Source: Eshraghiella sp964405265 (GTDB taxonomy: Bacteria; Bacillota; Clostridia; Lachnospirales; Lachnospiraceae). From it: 64,000 nucleotides of DNA. The notes under the pieces were generated by a model that saw nothing but the letters and a program-made list of their open reading frames with translations, had not been told where the DNA came from and did no database searches. Positions 51,488-59,074 of this stretch are shown here, one piece after another. Position numbers and translations under genes: made by a program. Position 1 is the first letter of the stretch, and each line of letters begins with the position of its first letter. The stretch covers positions 18,345 through 82,344 of the forward strand of contig CAYONC010000008.1 in the NCBI GenBank assembly GCA_964405265.1, given 5' to 3'.

Positions 51488-52183
51488 ATGAAAAGAGGCA
51501 AGAAATATGTTGAAGCGGCTAAATTAGTAGACCGCGCAACACTTTATAGTGCTGAAGAAGCAGTTGCATTAGTTAAGAAAGCTTCAACGGCAAAATTTGA
51601 TGAAACAGTAGAAGCACATATCAGAACAGGATGTGACGGACGGCATGCAGAACAGCAGATTCGTGGAGCAGTCGTTCTTCCTCACGGAACAGGAAAGACT
51701 GTAAGGGTTCTTGTATTCGCTAAGGGTGCAAAGGCAACGGAGGCAGAAGCAGCGGGAGCTGATTATGTTGGCGGAGAAGAACTTATCCCTAAGATTCAGA
51801 ATGAGGGATGGTTTGATTTCGATGTTGTAGTAGCCACACCTGACATGATGGGTGTTGTAGGACGTCTCGGACGTGTACTCGGTCCTAAGGGACTTATGCC
51901 GAATCCTAAGGCAGGAACGGTTACAATGGATGTTACCAGGGCAATTGCAGATATCAAGGCTGGTAAGATTGAATACAGACTTGACAAGACCAACATTGTT
52001 CATGTAACAATCGGAAAAGTATCATTTGATGAAGAAAAGCTTACAGACAACTTTAAGGCTGTTATGGACGCAATAATTAAGGCTAAGCCATCAGCATTAA
52101 AGGGACAGTATATCAAGAATATTACTCTTACATCCACAATGGGTCCGGGAGTAAAGGTTGATACGGCAAAGTATGTCGGATAA
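51488..52183 (+). CDS. rplA: 50S ribosomal protein L1
   Basis: 231 residues from the ATG at 51488 (AGGAGG upstream). L1 landmarks: MKRGKKYVEAAKLVDR start, VVATPDMMGVVGRLGRVLGP and KGLMPNPKAGTVT. The longer reading frame back to a GTG at 51446 lies in the RNA site and is not coding. L1 is the expected repressor of its own operon. Confidence 0.98.
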   Translation: MKRGKKYVEAAKLVDRATLYSAEEAVALVKKASTAKFDETVEAHIRTGCDGRHAEQQIRGAVVLPHGTGKTVRVLVFAKGAKATEAEAAGADYVGGEELIPKIQNEGWFDFDVVVATPDMMGVVGRLGRVLGPKGLMPNPKAGTVTMDVTRAIADIKAGKIEYRLDKTNIVHVTIGKVSFDEEKLTDNFKAVMDAIIKAKPSALKGQYIKNITLTSTMGPGVKVDTAKYVG

Positions 52184-52189
52184 TTATAC

Positions 52190-52218
52190 TTGACAAAATA
52201 ATAACGAGCTGATATTAT
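52190..52218 (+). promoter_or_regulatory. Sigma-A promoter of rplJ-rplL
   Basis: Perfect TTGACA (52190-52195), 17-bp spacer, TATTAT (52213-52218), starting 7 bp after the rplA stop. Confidence 0.9.
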
Positions 52219-52224
52219 ATCAAT

Positions 52225-52365
52225 CGTTGAACTGAAAACAGTCACTACCGTAGACAGCAGGTGCCGTAAGGCATAAGATGATAACGCCTGCCGAGGAGAT
52301 TTTACAGCATTATGACTTTAAAATGTCTCCCGTCTGCGGGAGACATTTTCGTTATATGACATTCT
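52225..52365 (+). ncRNA. Ribosomal protein L10 leader with attenuator hairpin
   Basis: The leader contains the L10-leader pattern: ACCGTAGACAGCAGGTGCCG, TAAGGCATAAGAT, CGCCTGCCGAGGAG, then an attenuator-type stem AAAATGTCTCCCG / CGGGAGACATTTT (52320-52349). Excess L10(L12)4 binding to this RNA lowers rplJ-rplL expression in Bacillus. The T-run after the stem is short (TTTTC), so the stop may be partial. Boundaries are approximate. Confidence 0.88.
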
Positions 52366-52382
52366 ATAAGGAGGATATATTC

Positions 52383-52871
52383 ATGGCAAAGGTTGAAATC
52401 AAGAAACCTATCGTTGATGAAATCGCTGAACTGCTTAACGGAGCTCAGGCAGCAGTAATCGCAGATTACCGCGGACTTACGGTAGAACAGGATACCATTC
52501 TTCGTAAGAAAATGAGAGAAGCAGGCGTTGTATACAAGGTATATAAGAATACAATGATTAAGCGTGCAGCTGAAGGTACGGAATTTGAAGCACTGTCGGC
52601 AGACCTTGAAGGTCCTACTGCAATAGCTGTTTCTAAGGAAGATGCAACAGCACCGGCAAAGATTCTTTATGATTTTGCCAAAACGGCTCCGGCTCTTGAA
52701 CTTAAGTCAGGAGTGGTTGCAGGAACATATTACGGAAAAGACCAGATTAATGTTATTGCAACAATACCATCAAGGGACGAACTTCTCGGAAGATTACTTG
52801 GAAGTATGCAGTCACCTATTACCAACTTTGCTCGTGTTATCAAGCAGATTGCTGAAAAGAACGAAGCATAA
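52383..52871 (+). CDS. rplJ: 50S ribosomal protein L10
   Basis: 162 residues from the ATG at 52383 (AAGGAGG upstream); longer frames cover the leader. MAKVEIKKPIVDEIAELL, YRGLTVEQDTILRKKMREAG and KVYKNTMIKRA are L10 signatures; the C-terminal helix that binds L12 dimers is present. Forms the ribosome stalk base. Confidence 0.97.
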   Translation: MAKVEIKKPIVDEIAELLNGAQAAVIADYRGLTVEQDTILRKKMREAGVVYKVYKNTMIKRAAEGTEFEALSADLEGPTAIAVSKEDATAPAKILYDFAKTAPALELKSGVVAGTYYGKDQINVIATIPSRDELLGRLLGSMQSPITNFARVIKQIAEKNEA

Positions 52872-52911
52872 TTTATAATCAATAATAAATTTATAATGGA
52901 GGAATTTTAAA

Positions 52912-53277
52912 ATGACAACTCAGGAATTTATCGAAGAAATCAAGAAGTTAACAGTATTAGAACTTAATGACCTTGTGAAGGCTTGCGAGGAAGAGTTTGG
53001 TGTTTCAGCAGCAGCAGGCGTTGTAGTTGCAGCAGCAGGTGCAGGCGCAGCAGCAGAAGAAGAAAAGACTGAATTTGATGTTGTACTTGAATCAGCAGGG
53101 GAAGCTAAGGTTAAGGTTATCAAGGTTGTTCGTGAAATCACAGGTCTTGGATTAAAGGAAGCTAAGGACCTTGTTGACGGAGCTCCTAAGACAATTAAGG
53201 AAGGCGCATCTAAGGAAGAAGCTGAGGATATTCAGAAGAAGCTCGAAGCTGAAGGTGCTAAGGTTGTATTAAAGTAA
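52912..53277 (+). CDS. rplL: 50S ribosomal protein L7/L12
   Basis: 121 residues: N-terminal dimerisation helix pair, Ala/Gly-rich hinge (AAAGVVVAAAGAGAAA, residues ~38-53) and C-terminal domain with KVIKVVREITGLGLKEAKDL. Stalk protein that recruits translation GTPases. A terminator follows directly, so rpoB is not reached from this promoter. Confidence 0.98.
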   Translation: MTTQEFIEEIKKLTVLELNDLVKACEEEFGVSAAAGVVVAAAGAGAAAEEEKTEFDVVLESAGEAKVKVIKVVREITGLGLKEAKDLVDGAPKTIKEGASKEEAEDIQKKLEAEGAKVVLK

Positions 53278-53298
53278 TTATTACCTTATGGAATGTTT

Positions 53299-53335
53299 AA
53301 AGCAGTGACGGCATAAGCCGTTGCTGCTTTTTTTC
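53299..53335 (+). terminator. Intrinsic terminator after rplL
   Basis: Stem AAAGCAGTGACGGC / GCCGTTGCTGCTTT with one mismatch and ATAA loop, then a long T-run. Confidence 0.88.
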
Positions 53336-53401
53336 TTGATTTTATGCATATAACCTGCTACTATTTAATTATAAATCATTAAATCAAAAGGAGCGAGCAG
53401 C

Positions 53402-54526
53402 ATGGGTAAAGCAAAAAAGATAATCATTACAGCAGTTATATCCGTTGTGGCAATACTGCTTATACTGACGGCAGTGTTTGCCTGTACTTACGCAACACGT
53501 TTTAAGAGCATAAAAAGTATTAAGAAGATTACGGATTATGACGAAGGAATAAATCTGTACCGGATGAATGTTTCGTATGATTATGATCTTGATAAACTGA
53601 TAAATTATGGGATTACGGATGACCAGTCATTTATTGATGCGGTTGTAAAGACTGCACTTCCTCTTCTGCCCGTACACATAAAAGCACCTGATTTTTCATG
53701 CAGTGCTTTTTCTCTGACAACAGAGGATGGAAACGTCATGATGGGAAGAAATTATGATTTTAAAAATAACACTTCCGCAATGCTTGTATACTGTGAACCG
53801 GAAGACGGTTATAAATCCGTTGCATTCGCAGCACTTGACAATGTAAATGCCAATGCTGCGGATAAAAATATTAAATCAAAGCTTTCATGTCTGACAGCAC
53901 CGTTTATATGTCTTGACGGCATGAATGAAAAAGGAGTGTCAATAGCGGTTCTCACGCTTGACAGTGAGCCGGCAAGGCAGAGTACCGGTAAACCGGCCAT
54001 TGCAACCACACTGGCAATAAGGCTTGTGCTTGACAGGGCTGCTACAACGGAAGAAGCGGTAGAACTTCTTAAACAGTATGATATGCTTGCAACATCAAAC
54101 AGAGACTATCATTTTTACATTAATGATGCGTCCGGTGACGGAAGAGTGGTTGAGTGGGACTGCCACAGTGATACCCGTGAACTTGTCGCAACAAAAACAA
54201 GAACCGTAACAAATTTCTTTATACTGTATGCAGATAAAGTTACCGGATATGAAAAAAACGGAATATACGGACATGGCAAGGACCGCTATGAATATATAGA
54301 GGACATACTTGATGAAGAGGAAGGGAGTTATGGTATTGATACGGCATGGCGGGCACTGAAAAAAGCTTCACAGCTTCCTAAGGCAAATGAGACGACAAGC
54401 AATACACAATGGTCTGTTGTATTCAATAATTCGGAAAAGACACTGGAATTTGTATTTCACAGAAACTGGGAAGATATAGTTACATATGACCTTGAGACCA
54501 ACACTGTATCATATGACAGGTACTGA
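53402..54526 (+). CDS. Membrane-anchored Ntn-hydrolase (linear amide C-N hydrolase / acyl-transferase family)
   Basis: 374 residues with an N-terminal membrane helix (about 7-28). The Ntn pattern is PDFSCSAFSLTTEDGNVMMG followed by RNYDF; Cys100 would be the nucleophile freed by self-cleavage. Further family marks: GMNEKGVSIAVLTLD, STGKPAIATTLAIRLVLD and NTQWSVVFNN. Relatives include bile salt hydrolase, penicillin V acylase and AAT-like enzymes. Here the anchor implies action outside the membrane. GGAGCGAG before the ATG. The substrate (bile salt, N-acyl homoserine lactone, lipoamide) cannot be read from the sequence. Confidence 0.75.
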   Translation: MGKAKKIIITAVISVVAILLILTAVFACTYATRFKSIKSIKKITDYDEGINLYRMNVSYDYDLDKLINYGITDDQSFIDAVVKTALPLLPVHIKAPDFSCSAFSLTTEDGNVMMGRNYDFKNNTSAMLVYCEPEDGYKSVAFAALDNVNANAADKNIKSKLSCLTAPFICLDGMNEKGVSIAVLTLDSEPARQSTGKPAIATTLAIRLVLDRAATTEEAVELLKQYDMLATSNRDYHFYINDASGDGRVVEWDCHSDTRELVATKTRTVTNFFILYADKVTGYEKNGIYGHGKDRYEYIEDILDEEEGSYGIDTAWRALKKASQLPKANETTSNTQWSVVFNNSEKTLEFVFHRNWEDIVTYDLETNTVSYDRY

Positions 54527-54558
54527 TAAGACATGGTTTGGGGAAAAATAAAAATTAA

Positions 54559-54587
54559 TTGACAAAAAAATATAAAAATGTTATGGT
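54559..54587 (+). promoter_or_regulatory. Sigma-A promoter of the riboswitch-controlled operon
   Basis: TTGACA (54559-54564), 17-bp spacer, TATGGT (54582-54587); transcript start expected near 54594, at the aptamer 5' end. Confidence 0.7.
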
Positions 54588-54594
54588 ATGGACA

Positions 54595-54711
54595 GAGTTA
54601 GATTAATAGGGCAAACCTGTAGAAATGCGGGGACGCAAAGTTGGGAGTCTAAGGTAGGGATATACTATGATAGTTCGACTGCAATATTACTTGTAATATT
54701 GCAGTTTTTTT
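54595..54711 (+). ncRNA. GEMM-I (c-di-GMP-type) riboswitch with terminator platform
   Basis: The aptamer core shows AGGGCAAACC (54608-54617), a GAAA tetraloop at 54622-54625, GGGGACGCAAAG (to 54640) and CTAAGG (from 54649), the GEMM-I sequence order. It is followed by a perfect 13-bp terminator stem ACTGCAATATTAC / GTAATATTGCAGT (54678-54705) and seven T residues. The terminator 5' arm abuts the aptamer 3' side, so binding can switch readthrough; on or off polarity is not clear. The remaining leader (54712-54886) holds a GCAGGC-T-GCCTGC mini-hairpin. Confidence 0.85.
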
Positions 54712-54886
54712 GTTTTATCAGATGAAAGTATAAAAGCATTCAAGTGATTCCTGCAGGCTGCCTGCCGTATGCAAAAAAGAGGGGTGTAACAGCTCATGTA
54801 ACCTGATTCGTTAGGACTGAAAGACTGCAGCTTTTATGAATAACGAATTACAACCGGATAAAAAACAGAAACGGAGCAGCTCATAT

Positions 54887-56695
54887 ATGAATAAAAAAAT
54901 AATCAGAAATATACTTATAATTACATTTTTAGTAATAATTATTGCCATAACTGCCTGCATTTTTATAAGCAGATACAGAAATTCTGAAATTAATAAGCAA
55001 AGCTTCAGTGAAATGCACATACCGTCGTTGTCAGATTTGCCAAAGGATAACATAAACGATGTACTGCAGTCTTTATATATAGAAAACAGTGAGGTATGCG
55101 GATTTGCGGATAAGTCATATAAATCAATCGATTTATATACGGCAGATTCAATAGTGAAACTTGCCGGTGTGCTTCCTGAGTATGATATTGGCTTATTGAA
55201 AGATGATTTTTTGTTTTTATCTGCAACAGACGTTACTAAGCTGGATTTGTTAAATCTTTTGTATTATGTTGATATGTGCGGTCTGATGGATATTGATTTG
55301 GATTATGACATGGTAAATAATGAGCTTTGTAAATACTATGATAAAAATCAGTGTCTGTTCTTTCTGGATGGTGAAAACGACTCCACTCACATTAAACTGG
55401 TCATAACCGCACTTGTGAAAAAATCCATGAAGAATAATCTGGATAAAATAAGATTTGAATTAGAAAAAGGTATTGCTGAGGCATATGACAATTATGAATT
55501 TCTAACCGGAAACAGCAGTTCATTGTATAATTCGGGAGGAGACATATTGCATTGTATATCCGTGTTTGGGATGAATGAAACAGCAGATATGTCAGAATTG
55601 TCGGAATGGTTTGAATATTGGAGAAAGACTTACGAGGATATGGTCATTGATACATCAACGGATGCATTAATGTATTCTGAATTTCTGAATATTGCCGTAA
55701 TTTTTGATGAAAAATATTCCTGCGAGAAGCTTGATAATTATTATAATTCGCTGGATGAACAGAAGGTTGAAGAAATACAGGACCTGCATATAATCTTTAA
55801 CATCATGGATAACATGAATAATGCGGATAATGAAAAGGTTAACGGATTAATAATTAACAGAATTAATAATACATTAAGCTCCGAATCTCCTGTAACACTG
55901 GAAACTGACCTGAAATCAACAGTTTACGGCGTGCTGCTGTCACAATATACAGGATTTTCATATGATAAGGATAAAATTAAAACGTACATAAATTCTATAT
56001 ATGACAGGGATGCGTCAGGTGAAAACGTGTATGAGAGAAGCAGTAACCTGTACTACGTTATTATATTGGAACAGCTTGTAAATAACTATGAAACGGATTA
56101 CAGGATTAAATATATACAAAAACAGATAGATGATATGCTGGATGAAATGGAATATTCCGCTGAATCACTTGGTTCAGATATTATATCAACAAGACGTCTT
56201 GTTGAAATTGTATCTGATCTCCGAATCTTTGATGCTGATATAAAACTCACACAAAAGCAGACCGCCAAAATAAAAAAAGGCGTTAAAGCGGCACTAAAGC
56301 AGGAAGAGCTGAAGAATTCCGTTCTTATTAACGATATGTATGTAATGGACAGGATTTTATCATTGAATCTGGTATCTGATGAAATGTTGTCAGAAGTATA
56401 CGCTTCCCTGACGAATGACGGAGGAAGCAGGTCGGCTGCCGGAGCCGGCATTGAACCGGATATTACTTCCACATATCAGTTTTTCAGTTCGCTTGAAATG
56501 ATGAACAATTATGAGAATATAGAAGAACAGAGAAAATTTATAAGCACGCTTGAAATAAAAGACGGTTTATACGTGAATGAAAAAAACGACAGTCAAATGA
56601 AATTGTATGTTATTGCATATGGTAATTCAATAAATTATGTACAGACAGGAGGGGATTCGGGTGATAAGGTTGTGCCATATATGCAAAAAGATTAA
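54887..56695 (+). CDS. Predicted helical lipoprotein under riboswitch control, unknown function
   Basis: 602 residues from the ATG at 54887 (GGAG 10 nt upstream); an ATG at 54836 adds 17 charged residues but has no ribosome site. N-terminus MNKKIIRNILIITFL leads to a lipobox-like ITAC, so a lipoprotein or single-helix anchor facing outward. The rest is almost entirely helical, with repeated motifs such as DVTKLDLLNLLYYVDMCGL and DITSTYQFFSSLEMMNNYEN, resembling the alpha/alpha-toroid of prenyltransferase/cyclase folds. Base composition is lower in GC than the neighbours. It overlaps the ABC exporter gene by 35 bp, so the two are one unit. No family was recognised. Confidence 0.6.
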   Translation: MNKKIIRNILIITFLVIIIAITACIFISRYRNSEINKQSFSEMHIPSLSDLPKDNINDVLQSLYIENSEVCGFADKSYKSIDLYTADSIVKLAGVLPEYDIGLLKDDFLFLSATDVTKLDLLNLLYYVDMCGLMDIDLDYDMVNNELCKYYDKNQCLFFLDGENDSTHIKLVITALVKKSMKNNLDKIRFELEKGIAEAYDNYEFLTGNSSSLYNSGGDILHCISVFGMNETADMSELSEWFEYWRKTYEDMVIDTSTDALMYSEFLNIAVIFDEKYSCEKLDNYYNSLDEQKVEEIQDLHIIFNIMDNMNNADNEKVNGLIINRINNTLSSESPVTLETDLKSTVYGVLLSQYTGFSYDKDKIKTYINSIYDRDASGENVYERSSNLYYVIILEQLVNNYETDYRIKYIQKQIDDMLDEMEYSAESLGSDIISTRRLVEIVSDLRIFDADIKLTQKQTAKIKKGVKAALKQEELKNSVLINDMYVMDRILSLNLVSDEMLSEVYASLTNDGGSRSAAGAGIEPDITSTYQFFSSLEMMNNYENIEEQRKFISTLEIKDGLYVNEKNDSQMKLYVIAYGNSINYVQTGGDSGDKVVPYMQKD

Positions 56696-58919
56696 TGACA
56701 GAAATATATTGAAAGATATTGATTTAACCTTCAGCAGAGGACAGGTAACATTTATAGTGGGAACATCCGGAGCGGGTAAGACCACTTTGTTAAATATAGC
56801 AGGAGCCCTTGATAAGCCGACATCGGGAAGTGTTATTTATGATGGCGAAGATATCGGAAACAATATGGATGCTTACAGGGCGAGAGACATAGGATTTATT
56901 TTTCAGGATTATAATCTGATACCCGGACTCAGCGTTATTCAGAATATAGAAATAGCGTCCGAACTGTCCGGAAAGCGTGCAGACAGGCAGGATATCATAT
57001 CTAAAACGCAATCCATCGGTATAACTGACCCTTATCAGAAGGTGGAGACTCTTTCGGGAGGAGAGAAACAGAGAACGGCGATATTGAGAAGCATATGCAA
57101 GGAAGCGGATATTCTTATAGCAGACGAGCCTACGGGAAATCTTGATTCTCATAATGCGGAGCTTGTTTTTGAAATGCTGCGGTCAATAAAGAAAGATAAA
57201 CATATCATAATTGTGTCTCATGATATGGAAAAAGCACGTAAATATGCCGACAGGATAATAACAATAAGTGACGGCTGCGTTACGGAGGATGAGGTTATAA
57301 GGGAAGCTGAAGGAATACAGCGTGTAAAAGATGAAAAAAATATCCTGCACCGGAAAAACAGGCTGCGGCAGGTTGCACTGCTTGGCATGAACAGTGTGCG
57401 GATGCGAATGGGGAAAATAATATCCATAGCACTTGTAATAGCAATGGCAATGTCGGCACTGACCCTGGTTATTAACATAAACAGTATGGGAAAAACGCTG
57501 TCGCGTAATGTAAATGTAAATTATCTGGAAAATGATCTGCTTACACTGTATTATGGTATGCTGCCTAACAGCGGGTATATGGAATATCCGTTTTCGGAAG
57601 AAGATATCGCTGCAATAAAGGAAGAATATGATTTAAAGGAAATTGTAAGAATCTATATAGCGGATAAAAATGATATGTTTTTTGAAGCGGACGGTAAAAC
57701 AGCGGATGCTAAAGTCAGACAGATTAACATAAACGGTTTCTTTGAAGAAAGAGTTATGTCAAATGATATAGAAGGGGATTTTCTGACAGGCAATAATGAG
57801 ATAATTATTGCAGAAAATGCAGCACAGGAGCTTTTTGACGAGGACTGTATCGGCAAAAAAGTTATTTTGCATGACGGAGAAGGCGGTAAAATGGAGTATA
57901 CCATTGTCGGAATTAATCATACCAAAAATCCGAGTGATGAAATCATTAATTACATAAGTGCTGAGAGTCTTAAGGAAGCCTGCAGGAAAAAAATAGCCGA
58001 TAATATGTATGAATGTCAGATACTGGCACCATATCTTACAAAGATCCAGAGCGTGGTTACCGATTATTTACGCGGTGAGATGAAAGAAACGGATGATGCA
58101 CTTGACATTATATATGGTAAACAGGCGGAAACAAAAGAAGAGATTCTGATAAGCACGGGTCTGCTCTCAAAGATTTTACGTGAATTTGATATTGACATTA
58201 CATATTCCGAGGAAGATATAAAAAATGGAAAAATAACCGATGAGGATGTCCTGAAAATTTTTTCCAAGGAGTATGCAGTGAACGCTAACGGTATTTTTCA
58301 TGTTACAATATCGGGAATATATGTGTCGGAAGAACTTGGATTCAGATATACTGAGGAACTTATAAAGGAAATGCAGGAGATTGAACCGATAGCACTTGAT
58401 GTATATGCTTCAAATCCGGAACAGGTTAAAGTAATTGAGGAAGATATAAACCAAAATTATACATTTGAAGCACACGTCCGGCTTGATACCTTAAAGCAGA
58501 ATCTGTTCGTCCAGACGCTCTTTTTCAGGGTGGCACTTATATTAATCATAATCGTACTCGTATGCATTTCTTTTGCTTTGCTGAGTTCTTTTTCAAAAAT
58601 TACGGTGTTTGAAAGAAAAAAAGAAATCGCAATAATAAAAAGCCTCGGAGCGGATAACGGAAACGTTCTGTGTATTCTGCTTTTTGACGCAGCGGTAATT
58701 TCCGCAGCGGCATTTGTCATGTCAATACTGATATACATACCGGTAAGAATGATTCTTCCGCACTTTATGAAAAACATTAATGCCTTCGGCATGAAGTTCC
58801 CGCTTGGTTTAATGTCGGTAACGGGCATAATATTTGCTGCAATTGTTTTTATGCAGGTAAGCCTTGGGGTCAGAAAAGTCGTAAAACAGATGCCGGCAGA
58901 GCTGCTTAAACAGAACTGA
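56661..58919 (+). CDS. MacB-type ABC exporter: ATPase fused to FtsX-like permease
   Basis: 752 residues from a GTG at 56661, 8 nt after AGGAGG. ABC domain 1-~220: Walker A GTSGAGKTT near 34, Q-loop FQDYNLIPG, signature LSGGEKQRTA, Walker B ILIADEPTGNLDS and IVSHD. Then helix 1 (~252-275), an outside domain of about 330 residues, and three C-terminal helices with FERKKEIAIIKSLGADNG, the FtsX/MacB pattern. This type VII ABC layout moves lipids, peptides or lipoproteins, or acts mechanically across the envelope rather than importing. The companion lipoprotein may be cargo or partner. Confidence 0.85.
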   Translation: MIRLCHICKKINDRNILKDIDLTFSRGQVTFIVGTSGAGKTTLLNIAGALDKPTSGSVIYDGEDIGNNMDAYRARDIGFIFQDYNLIPGLSVIQNIEIASELSGKRADRQDIISKTQSIGITDPYQKVETLSGGEKQRTAILRSICKEADILIADEPTGNLDSHNAELVFEMLRSIKKDKHIIIVSHDMEKARKYADRIITISDGCVTEDEVIREAEGIQRVKDEKNILHRKNRLRQVALLGMNSVRMRMGKIISIALVIAMAMSALTLVININSMGKTLSRNVNVNYLENDLLTLYYGMLPNSGYMEYPFSEEDIAAIKEEYDLKEIVRIYIADKNDMFFEADGKTADAKVRQININGFFEERVMSNDIEGDFLTGNNEIIIAENAAQELFDEDCIGKKVILHDGEGGKMEYTIVGINHTKNPSDEIINYISAESLKEACRKKIADNMYECQILAPYLTKIQSVVTDYLRGEMKETDDALDIIYGKQAETKEEILISTGLLSKILREFDIDITYSEEDIKNGKITDEDVLKIFSKEYAVNANGIFHVTISGIYVSEELGFRYTEELIKEMQEIEPIALDVYASNPEQVKVIEEDINQNYTFEAHVRLDTLKQNLFVQTLFFRVALILIIIVLVCISFALLSSFSKITVFERKKEIAIIKSLGADNGNVLCILLFDAAVISAAAFVMSILIYIPVRMILPHFMKNINAFGMKFPLGLMSVTGIIFAAIVFMQVSLGVRKVVKQMPAELLKQN

Positions 58920-58964
58920 CGTGATAAAAGACAAAAAAATCGTGAAAAATTGAATAAAATATCC

Positions 58965-58993
58965 TTGACAGTAAAAAATTACTGTGCTACTAT
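58965..58993 (+). promoter_or_regulatory. rpoBC promoter with inverted repeat in the spacer
   Basis: TTGACA (58965-58970), 17-bp spacer, TACTAT (58988-58993). Inside lies ACAGTAA-AAAA-TTACTGT (58968-58985), perfect 7-bp arms spanning the spacer, an operator-like layout. The leader to 59075 is about 75 nt. Confidence 0.8.
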
Positions 58994-59074
58994 GAAAAAT
59001 GCTTTATTATGCTGGATTAATATCGGCTGATAGGCGTTTAATATTATATAGAAAGCCAAGGGGTGACAACGTCA

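Noticed and set aside
52278..52382. Upstream extension of rplJ
   Set aside because: This is the L10 leader attenuator; the ATG at 52383 matches L10.
54836..54886. ATG at 54836 as start of the lipoprotein
   Set aside because: There is no ribosome site and it places a charged stretch before the signal; 54887 has GGAG and gives a normal signal sequence. Not excluded.
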